Source: Bradyrhizobiaceae bacterium
GTDB taxonomy: Bacteria; Pseudomonadota; Alphaproteobacteria; Rhizobiales; Xanthobacteraceae
Length of the DNA stretch: 5,287 nucleotides
Assembly: GCA_016793685.1 (NCBI GenBank)
Contig: JAEULX010000079.1
Location: 1-5,287, forward strand
Direction of reading: 5' to 3'
Below are positions 1 to 4,706 of the stretch, piece by piece. The position numbers and the translations under genes are program-made. The notes below the pieces were generated by a model. It made no database searches. It worked only from the letters and a program-made list of their open reading frames with translations, and was not told the DNA's origin. How positions within the stretch are numbered: the first letter of the stretch is position 1; each line of letters starts with the position of its first letter.

Positions 1-345
1 GCGTTTTACCGCAGCCTGTTGAGCGCGGTTCACGCCGACCTGTTCCACACCGGGGAATGGCGTTTGTGCGACCGCCACGGCTGGCCCGACAACGGCAGCT
101 TCCACAATATCGTCGCCTGGACCTGGCGGCTCGGGGCGGAACGGACGCTGGTGGTGGTGAACCTGTCCGAGTCGCGCTCGCAGGCGCGGGTGCAACTGCC
201 GTGGGACGACCTGCGCGATCGCACCTGGCGGTTGGTGGAGACGCTGAACTGGGAATGCTACGTGCGCGACGGCGATGAACTCAGCGAGCAGGGGCTGTTC
301 GTCGACCTCGAGCCCTGGCACTACCATTTCCTGAAATTCGAGTGA
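1..345 (+). CDS. GH13 alpha-amylase-family protein, C-terminal fragment
   Basis: This is the 3' end of a gene open at the left window edge, in frame from base 1; 114 residues are visible before TGA at 343-345. The segment contains motifs such as GEWRLC, GWPDN, LVVVNLSES, VQLPWDDL and the ending EPWHYHFLKFE. This looks like the all-beta C-terminal domain that follows the catalytic barrel in glycoside hydrolase family 13 enzymes (alpha-amylase or trehalose synthase-like). The pattern 'hydrophobic strand, VVNLS, then W..L.PW..HF' is what I recognise. The catalytic Asp/Glu/Asp residues would lie upstream, outside the window, so substrate and reaction cannot be assigned. A cytoplasmic role in glycogen, maltose or trehalose metabolism is only an inference. 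The stop is 20 bases before the preferred folA start, so the two genes may share a transcript. No internal start is needed; the TTG at 19 is simply a leucine codon. Confidence 0.75.
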   Translation, partial: AFYRSLLSAVHADLFHTGEWRLCDRHGWPDNGSFHNIVAWTWRLGAERTLVVVNLSESRSQARVQLPWDDLRDRTWRLVETLNWECYVRDGDELSEQGLFVDLEPWHYHFLKFE

Positions 346-353
346 GGGGAGGG
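344..353 (+). promoter_or_regulatory. Ribosome binding site of folA
   Basis: A purine-rich GAGGGGAGGG stretch overlaps the stop codon of the upstream gene and lies 12 bases before GTG 366. The spacing is slightly long, but no other start codon with a Shine-Dalgarno sequence fits: GTG 342 lies before the site, and GTG 381 is too far from it. Overlap with the upstream stop suggests that folA could be translated by ribosomes arriving from the amylase gene. Confidence 0.5.
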
Positions 354-365
354 CGGCGCGGTCAA

Positions 366-905
366 GTGAGCATCGGCGCTGTGGAAAACGTCGCACTCGT
401 CCTCGTCGCTGCCGTTGCCGAGAACGGCGTCATCGGCCGCGCCGGCGGGCTGCCATGGCGGCTCAAGTCCGATCTGCAGCATTTCCGTACGCTGACCTTT
501 GGCCATCCGGTGCTGATGGGGCGCAAGACCTATCAGTCGATCGGGCGGCCGCTGCCGGGGCGCACCAACATCGTCGTCACCCGGGACCGCAGCTTCTGCG
601 CGCCGGGCCTCATCGTCGCCCCAAACCTCGAAGCAGGACTGGAAGCCGCGCGTGGCGACGCGCTGCGGCGCGGCGTCGATGCGATCATGATCATCGGCGG
701 CGCCGATATCTACGCGCAGACGATGCCTCTGGCGTCGCGCCTCGAGATCACGCGCGTGCACGCGCAGCCGACGGGCGACGCCCTGTTTCCTCCCATCGCG
801 GAGACGGAGTGGCGCGAGACCGCGCGGCGCGAAGGCGAAGCGAGCGCCCAGGACGAGGCGACTTTCACGTTCATAAGCTATGTGCGGGCCGCGAACACGC
901 CCTGA
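366..905 (+). CDS. folA: Dihydrofolate reductase
   Basis: The product reduces 7,8-dihydrofolate to tetrahydrofolate with NADPH in the cytoplasm, which supports thymidylate, purine and methionine synthesis; it is the trimethoprim target. From GTG 366 it is 179 residues, a little longer than E. coli FolA (159). The sequence aligns along its whole length. ENGVIGRAGGLPW (about 19-31) is the Met20 loop. LPWRLKSDL carries Asp36, equivalent to catalytic Asp27 of E. coli. MGRKTYQSIGRPLPGR (51-66) holds the NADPH-binding region and Arg66, the equivalent of folate-binding Arg57. IIGGADIY (109-116) is the Gly-Gly cofactor motif. All key residues are present, so the enzyme should be active. The start is chosen by the purine-rich site at 344-353; GTG 342 and GTG 381 are in-frame alternatives. 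It follows a GH13 gene instead of thyA, its common neighbour, and precedes hflK as in many rhizobia. Confidence 0.96.
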   Translation: MSIGAVENVALVLVAAVAENGVIGRAGGLPWRLKSDLQHFRTLTFGHPVLMGRKTYQSIGRPLPGRTNIVVTRDRSFCAPGLIVAPNLEAGLEAARGDALRRGVDAIMIIGGADIYAQTMPLASRLEITRVHAQPTGDALFPPIAETEWRETARREGEASAQDEATFTFISYVRAANTP

Positions 906-919
906 ACCCATGCGTCACT

Positions 920-936
920 GCGCGGCAAGGCCGCGC
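920..936 (+). terminator. GC hairpin after folA, weak terminator candidate
   Basis: GCGCGGC and GCCGCGC form a perfect 7-bp stem around an AAG loop, 15 bases after the folA stop. What follows is GTTGATCC, not a run of T, so it lacks the second half of a classical intrinsic terminator. It may instead protect the 3' end of the folA mRNA or cause partial termination between folA and hflK. Confidence 0.35.
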
Positions 937-937
937 G

Positions 938-964
938 TTGATCCAGGGGTTGGTTTCCTATAAC
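938..964 (+). promoter_or_regulatory. Possible housekeeping promoter for hflKC
   Basis: TTGATC (938-943) and TATAAC (959-964) resemble -35 and -10 hexamers, with a short 15-base spacer. The -10 matches five of six consensus bases and lies in an otherwise GC-rich gap. Transcription from here would give an hflK leader of about 110 bases. The short spacer and the lack of a second supporting element keep this tentative. Confidence 0.3.
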
Positions 965-1082
965 CCAAGTCACATCTTTGCCGGATGCGCCTGCGCCAGA
1001 TAAAGGCCGGTCGGCGCAAGGCGGGCTAGCGCGCCCGCCAGACCAAGATCCGCCCCGTCAGGAACGAAGGGAAGGGCTCGCT

Positions 1083-2225
1083 ATGCCGTGGAGCAATCAG
1101 GGTGGTGGTCCGTGGGGACCCGGCCCCAAGGGGCCGTGGGGCTCCGGTCCGCAATCGCCGGGACCGAGCACGCCCGACCTCGAGGAATTGCTGCGCCGCA
1201 GCCAGGACAGGCTGAAAAACGTACTTCCCGGCGGCAGCCTGGGAGGACGCGGAATCGTTCTCATCGTGGTCGCCGCGCTTGCGCTGTGGGGCCTTTCGGG
1301 CTTCTACCGCGTCGAGCCGGACGAACTCGGCGTCGTGCTCCGCTTCGGAAAATATGTCCGCGACGGCAAGCCGGGCCTGAATTATCACCTGCCTTATCCG
1401 ATCGAGACCGTGCTCCTGCCGAAGGTCACGCGCGTCAACCGCATCGATATCGGCATGCGGATCGTCGAGGACGTGCGCCGCGGCTCGACCATGCGCGACA
1501 TTCCGGAAGAGAGCCTCATGCTCTCCGGCGACGAGAACATCGTCGACGTCGACTTCGCCGTCTTCTGGGTGATCAAGCCGGATGAAGTGGCGAAATATCT
1601 CTTCAACATCCAGAACCCGGAAGGAACCGTAAAGGCGGTCGCGGAAAGCGCCATGCGCGAGGTGATCGGCCGATCGGAGATCCAGCCGATCCTCACCGGG
1701 GCGCGGCAGAATATCGAAACCGGCGTGCAGGAGCTGATGCAGAAGATTCTCAACGACTATGGGGCGGGCATTCAGATCACGCAGGTCCAATTGCAGAAGG
1801 TCGATCCGCCGTCGCAGGTGATCGACGCGTTCCGCGACGTGCAGGCGGCGCGCGCCGACTCCGAGCGGGCGCAGAACGAGGCGCAGACCTACGCCAACCG
1901 CGTCATTCCCGAGGCGCGCGACCGCGCCGCGCAGATCACCCAGTCGGCGGAAGCCTATCGCGAACAGACGGTCGCCGAGGCGAGAGGCCAGGCCGGGCGC
2001 TTCGACAAGATCTACGGCGAATATCGCAAGGCGCCGGAGATCACCCGCGAGCGGCTTTATCTCGAGACCATGGAACGTGTGCTCGGCGGCACCGACAAGA
2101 TCATTCTTGATTCGACCGGCGCCAGCGGCGGCGGGGTCGTCCCCTATATTTCGCTCGACGAGCTGACGAAGCGCGCGAACCCGTCGGCGCAACAGCAACG
2201 CTCGCAGTCGGGAGCGAACCGATGA
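1083..2225 (+). CDS. hflK: HflK, SPFH-family FtsH modulator subunit
   Basis: HflK forms with HflC a large inner-membrane complex that binds the AAA protease FtsH and controls its access to membrane substrates. The product is 380 residues (E. coli HflK is 419). ATG 1083 is preceded by GAAGGGAAGG (1066-1075) at 7-base spacing; the open frame upstream of it has no such site. The N-terminus (1-31) is rich in Gly, Pro and Trp and should be cytoplasmic. A single membrane helix lies at about 57-74, followed by FYRVEPDELGVVLRFGKY, the start of the SPFH/Band 7 domain facing the periplasm. VDPPSQVIDAFRDVQAARADSERAQNEAQTYAN (key residues about 273-305) is the diagnostic HflK region leading into a long Ala/Glu/Arg-rich coiled coil. 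The C-terminal tail is Gln/Ser-rich. The stop overlaps the hflC start by ATGA, so the two are translationally coupled. Confidence 0.96.
   Translation: MPWSNQGGGPWGPGPKGPWGSGPQSPGPSTPDLEELLRRSQDRLKNVLPGGSLGGRGIVLIVVAALALWGLSGFYRVEPDELGVVLRFGKYVRDGKPGLNYHLPYPIETVLLPKVTRVNRIDIGMRIVEDVRRGSTMRDIPEESLMLSGDENIVDVDFAVFWVIKPDEVAKYLFNIQNPEGTVKAVAESAMREVIGRSEIQPILTGARQNIETGVQELMQKILNDYGAGIQITQVQLQKVDPPSQVIDAFRDVQAARADSERAQNEAQTYANRVIPEARDRAAQITQSAEAYREQTVAEARGQAGRFDKIYGEYRKAPEITRERLYLETMERVLGGTDKIILDSTGASGGGVVPYISLDELTKRANPSAQQQRSQSGANR
1121..1136 (+). other. Perfect hairpin in the first codons of hflK
   Basis: CGGCCCC and GGGGCCG flank only AA, giving a 7-bp GC stem if the loop is tight, or a 6-bp stem with a CAAG loop. 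It starts 38 bases after the hflK start codon and falls in the Gly-Pro-Trp-rich coding stretch. It may be a by-product of the Gly/Pro codons, or it may slow early elongation; I cannot tell which. Confidence 0.35.
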
Positions 2226-3160
2226 GGCTCGGCATCGTGGGCGGCATCGCCGCCGTCGTCATCGTGTTGGTGCTGGTGCTCGGCTATAGCGCGGTGTTCA
2301 CGCTCTATCAGACTCAGCAGGCGCTTGTCGTCCGCCTCGGCGAGCCGGTGCGCGTCGTCACCCAGCCCGGATTGCACTGGAAGATACCCTTGATCGACAA
2401 CGTGATTTACGTCGACAAGCGGATCCTCGACCTGGAAAATCCGGCGCAGGAAGTCATCGCGTCGGACCAGAAGCGCCTCGTGGTCGATGCCTTCGCGCGC
2501 TACAAGATCATCAATCCGCTGCGGTTCTACCAGACGGTGGGGACGATCGAGGGCGCCAATTCGCGGCTGTCGACCTTGCTCAATGCGGCGCTTCGGCGGG
2601 TGCTCGGCGAGGCCACATTGACCCAGGTCGTGCGCGATCAGCGCGAGCACCTGATGAATCGCGTGCGCGAGCAGCTTGATCGCGAGGCGCAGGCTTTCGG
2701 CATCTCGGTCGTCGACGTGCGCATCCGCCGCGCCGATCTGCCCGAGCAGAACAGCCAGGCGGTGTACCAGCGCATGCAGACCGAGCGCCAGCGCGAAGCG
2801 GCCGAGTTCCGCGCGCAGGGCAGCCAGCGCGCCCAGGAGATACGCGCCCGCGCCGATCGCGAGGTGACGGTGCTGGTCGCCGACGCGACGTCGAAAGCCG
2901 AGCAGACGCGCGGCGAGGGCGATGCGGAGCGCAACCGCATTTTCGCCGAGGCGTTCGGCAAGGACCCGGGCTTCTTCTCCTTCTACCGCTCGATGCAGGC
3001 CTATGAGGCCGGATTGAAGCCGAGCGATACCCGGCTCCTGCTGCGGCCCGATTCCGATTTCTTCCGCTACTTCGGCAATCCGGCCGGCGCCGGCCGCGCC
3101 AATCCGCCGCCGCGCACGTCGGCTGCGCCACCGCCGCCGCCTGCGCCGCCGGCGCAGTGA
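2222..3160 (+). CDS. hflC: HflC, SPFH-family FtsH modulator subunit
   Basis: HflC is the partner of HflK in the ring- or cage-like membrane assembly around FtsH. The 312-residue product starts at ATG 2222, inside the hflK stop (ATGA). GGGAG at 2210-2214 supports the start. A single N-terminal membrane helix (about 4-25) precedes LYQTQQALVVRLGEPVRVV, the classical opening of the HflC SPFH domain; the bulk of the protein should be periplasmic. RADLPEQNSQAVYQRMQTERQREAAEFRAQG is the hallmark HflC segment, followed by an Arg/Glu/Ala-rich coiled coil and the conserved FFSFYRSMQAYE region. The last 19 residues are a low-complexity tail with ten prolines, longer and more proline-rich than the E. coli end. 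The family call is secure; the function of the tail is unknown. Confidence 0.96.
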   Translation: MRLGIVGGIAAVVIVLVLVLGYSAVFTLYQTQQALVVRLGEPVRVVTQPGLHWKIPLIDNVIYVDKRILDLENPAQEVIASDQKRLVVDAFARYKIINPLRFYQTVGTIEGANSRLSTLLNAALRRVLGEATLTQVVRDQREHLMNRVREQLDREAQAFGISVVDVRIRRADLPEQNSQAVYQRMQTERQREAAEFRAQGSQRAQEIRARADREVTVLVADATSKAEQTRGEGDAERNRIFAEAFGKDPGFFSFYRSMQAYEAGLKPSDTRLLLRPDSDFFRYFGNPAGAGRANPPPRTSAAPPPPPAPPAQ

Positions 3161-3166
3161 TCGTGG

Positions 3167-3211
3167 ACCTGGACGAATTCCGCCCCGGTCGACCCGGAGT
3201 TCGTTCCAGGT
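3167..3211 (+). terminator. Long imperfect stem-loop directly after hflC
   Basis: The arms ACCTGGACGAATTCCG (3167-3182) and CGGAGTTCGTTCCAGGT (3195-3211) pair over 16 bp, with one G-T wobble (3178/3199) and one bulged T (3204). The 12-base loop contains the palindrome GGTCGACC. The structure starts 6 bases after the hflC stop. The sequence that follows, ATCCTTGAG, is not a T-run, so it is not a canonical intrinsic terminator. It could stabilise the hflKC mRNA end or attenuate read-through into the DUF2065 gene. Confidence 0.5.
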
Positions 3212-3302
3212 ATCCTTGAGTGCCCGCGTGCGGTTGCGGCGAACCGATTCCGCCTCGCCGGAGAATGCTCAAAGGCTCAGGCCCAATCCGCGGACCCGCC
3301 CG

Positions 3303-3494
3303 ATGTCCCAGCTCTTCGTTGCGATTGGCCTTGTTTTCGTGCTCGAGGGGTTGTTCTTCGCGGCGTTTCCCGGACCGGCGCGCCGCTCGGCCGTCGCCAT
3401 CCTGGAGACGCCCGAACAGACATTGCGGGTGATCGGCCTGATCAGCGCCGCGGTCGGCGTCCTGGTGGTCTGGCTGACCAAGACGTTCGGCTGA
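3303..3494 (+). CDS. DUF2065 (YjeT-like) small membrane protein
   Basis: This 63-residue protein has two predicted membrane helices, about 4-22 (with the motif IGLVFVLEGLFF) and about 43-62 (VIGLISAAVGVLVVWL), joined by a short segment with a conserved Pro (FPGPARR) and a PEQTLR motif. The pattern 'L.LVLEG...P', a central 'LR..G' and a second hydrophobic helix matches DUF2065, whose E. coli member YjeT is encoded right after hflC. The position here, 142 bases after hflC, repeats that synteny, so a role near the HflKC-FtsH complex is a reasonable but untested inference. ATG 3303 gives the usual family length; the upstream in-frame TTG 3216 would add a charged, non-conserved 29 residues. No clear ribosome binding site precedes 3303, which is unusual beside its neighbours. 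The molecular function of the family is unknown. Confidence 0.85.
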   Translation: MSQLFVAIGLVFVLEGLFFAAFPGPARRSAVAILETPEQTLRVIGLISAAVGVLVVWLTKTFG

Positions 3495-3615
3495 CGCCGC
3501 ACGTCTGAGCGGCGGAATGGCGGCCGCCGCCTCGGACCGCGCGCGTCTCTCACGTTTCTCTCCCGGCAATGCCCGAAGCGGCGTCGCCGGGCGGCGAGGG
3601 GGCCCGGTCGGTCGA
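3495..3615. other. Convergent intergenic region with two candidate hairpins
   Basis: These 121 bases separate the 3' ends of the DUF2065 and DUF2189 genes. GAGCGGCGG (3507-3515) pairs with CCGCCGCCTC (3524-3533) through a single bulged C, around an 8-base loop. CCCGGC (3562-3567) can pair with GCCGGG (3586-3591). Either could serve as a terminator for one direction or both, but neither has an adjacent T-run on its outgoing strand. I see no gene here. Confidence 0.35.
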
Positions 3616-4431
3616 TTACGGCTGCGGCGGAACGATATGCCGGTACAGATGCCAGGTCGCGTGACCGAGCACCGGCAGCACCACCAGCAGTCCAAGAAAC
3701 GCGGGCAGGCATGCGGTAATCATCAGGATCACGACCACCGCGGCCCATCCGATCATCGGACCCGGGCTTGCCACCACCGCGCGCACGCTGGTGATCATGG
3801 CCGTCACGAAGTCGATGTCGCGATCGAGCAGCAGCGGAAACGACACCACCGTCAGCGAGAACAGGACGAGCGACAGGACCGCGCCCAGCACATGGCCAAT
3901 GATCAGGAAGATCCACCCTTCCGGCGTGGTGGTCACGACGAGCAGGAATTCGCGCAGCGACGAAAAGGATTTCAGCCCGAGCATGAGGGCGATGAGCAGG
4001 CGGACCTGATACATCCAGATGACGAAGATGAAGACGGTGACGAAGGCCATCCAGCCGAGTTCGCGCCGGCTTTGCGCGATGATCGTCCCGATCACCGCCG
4101 ACCAGGACAAGGGCTGGCCGGTTTCGCGCCGCCGGCTCACCTCGTACAATCCGACGGCGATGAATGGGCCGATCAGTGCGAAGCCGGCCGCCAGCGGATA
4201 GGCGAGGTAGCTCGCGCCTAACGCGGAGACGCAGAGGACGATCAGGATTCCCCCGATCGCGTAAATCGCCCCGAACGTGAGGCCATAGACCGGGGCGCTC
4301 TGGAAGTCGCGCAAGCCCTCAGCCAGGGCGTCGACGATCTCGCCGACGCTGACCGCCCGCACGACGGGGTCCGGCTTATGAACGGCGACCGGCAATTGCG
4401 ATGAAGATTCGGCGTGGTTTTCACCGCTCAT
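3616..4431 (-). CDS. DUF2189 multi-pass inner-membrane protein
   Basis: The 271-residue product has a hydrophilic N-terminus (about 1-45) followed by roughly six hydrophobic segments: about 50-70, 74-96, 127-150, 170-195, and a long stretch at 225-262 that could hold two. The conserved landmarks I recognise are VGEIVDALAEGLRDF near residue 30, the GPFIAVGLYEVSRRRETG loop near 88-105, and FPLLLDRDIDFVTAM in the second half. These fit DUF2189, sometimes annotated loosely as cytochrome c oxidase subunit I-like; no haem- or copper-binding histidine pattern supports that label. ATG 4431 is preceded on its strand by AGGGGG (4442-4437) at 5-base spacing. It is transcribed toward the hfl block and diverges from the L,D-transpeptidase gene. 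The function is unknown; a membrane transport or envelope role would be a guess. Confidence 0.85.
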   Translation of the reverse strand: MSGENHAESSSQLPVAVHKPDPVVRAVSVGEIVDALAEGLRDFQSAPVYGLTFGAIYAIGGILIVLCVSALGASYLAYPLAAGFALIGPFIAVGLYEVSRRRETGQPLSWSAVIGTIIAQSRRELGWMAFVTVFIFVIWMYQVRLLIALMLGLKSFSSLREFLLVVTTTPEGWIFLIIGHVLGAVLSLVLFSLTVVSFPLLLDRDIDFVTAMITSVRAVVASPGPMIGWAAVVVILMITACLPAFLGLLVVLPVLGHATWHLYRHIVPPQP

Positions 4432-4594
4432 GGTTTCCCCCTGGCCGCCTCAGGCCGCGCGAGCGCTGAGCGGCGAGATTCGCCCTAAACGCGAAATTTG
4501 GCAAGCGAAGACTCGGGCTTAGGGGCGTGTCGCACAAGTTCGCGTCAAGCCGCTCAGGGGGACCGGCCCTCGCTGCCGGCGACCCGTCGGCCCG

Positions 4595-4626
4595 GCATTA
4601 AGGAATTTATCCAGCATTAAGAATGC
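4595..4626. repeat. GCATTAAG direct repeat with a 13-bp palindrome
   Basis: GCATTAAG occurs at 4595-4602 and again at 4614-4621, 19 bases apart start to start, or just under two helical turns. The second copy is also the left part of the perfect interrupted palindrome GCATT-AAG-AATGC (4614-4626). The AT-rich block stands out from its GC-rich surroundings and ends 7 bases before the -35 of the stress promoter, a position where an activator or repressor could act. The binding protein is unknown. It is not a CtrA site, because the two TTAA boxes are 15 bases apart, not 7. Confidence 0.45.
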
Positions 4627-4633
4627 AAGGGGT

Positions 4634-4658
4634 GGAACCAGCGACGGGGCTCCGCGTT
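4634..4658 (+). promoter_or_regulatory. EcfG-type general stress response promoter
   Basis: GGAAC (4634-4638) and CGTT (4655-4658) are separated by exactly 16 bases. This equals the known alphaproteobacterial sigma EcfG consensus GGAAC-N16-17-CGTT. It lies on the coding strand about 50 bases before the L,D-transpeptidase start, so transcription would begin near 4665 with a leader of about 40 bases that includes the ribosome binding site. Both elements are perfect matches and the placement is as expected, which makes chance less likely, though the motif is short. Confidence 0.75.
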
Positions 4659-4693
4659 ACATTGGGCAGCATCTACCGGCGCTATGCCGCCAC

Positions 4694-4701
4694 GAGGGGG
4701 G
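4694..4701 (+). promoter_or_regulatory. Ribosome binding site of the L,D-transpeptidase gene
   Basis: GAGGGGGG lies 5 bases before GTG 4707. It decides the start in favour of this GTG, which leaves a short hydrophilic N-region ahead of the secretion signal. Confidence 0.65.
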
Positions 4702-4706
4702 CTTAG

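Larger units (their letters stand above)
4432..4706. other. Divergent intergenic region
   Basis: This 275-base region must hold the promoters of both the DUF2189 gene (minus) and the L,D-transpeptidase gene (plus). Plus-strand signals are listed separately: the GCATTAAG repeats and the EcfG-type promoter. For the minus strand I see only an isolated TTGACG (4548-4543) without a convincing -10. A small inverted repeat, GGCGA-GAT-TCGCC (4472-4484), lies in the DUF2189 leader. No open reading frame looks real here. Confidence 0.6.

Noticed and set aside
978..1082. N-terminal extension of hflK from an upstream start
   Set aside because: The 35 extra residues are Pro/Arg-rich with no family match, while ATG 1083 has a good ribosome binding site and gives the typical HflK N-terminus.
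1061..1085. A second EcfG promoter at GGAAC before hflK
   Set aside because: No CGTT follows at 16 or 17 bases, and the GGAAC is adjacent to the ribosome binding site, too close to the start codon.
1026..2198. A 390-codon open frame on the minus strand across hflK
   Set aside because: It is antisense to a clearly recognisable HflK and has Arg/Asp-rich, unfamily-like composition, typical of GC-rich shadow frames.
2580..3695. A 371-codon minus-strand frame spanning hflC, DUF2065 and the convergent gap
   Set aside because: It has Arg/Pro/Ala-rich low complexity and crosses three well-supported features; no recognisable motif.
3517..4221. A 234-codon plus-strand frame rich in His, Asp, Glu and Gln
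   Set aside because: It is the reverse reading of the DUF2189 membrane gene; hydrophobic codons read backwards give this charged, repetitive composition. No domain is visible.
4598..4620. CtrA binding site suggested by two TTAA boxes
   Set aside because: The boxes are separated by 15 bases; the CtrA site needs TTAA-N7-TTAA.
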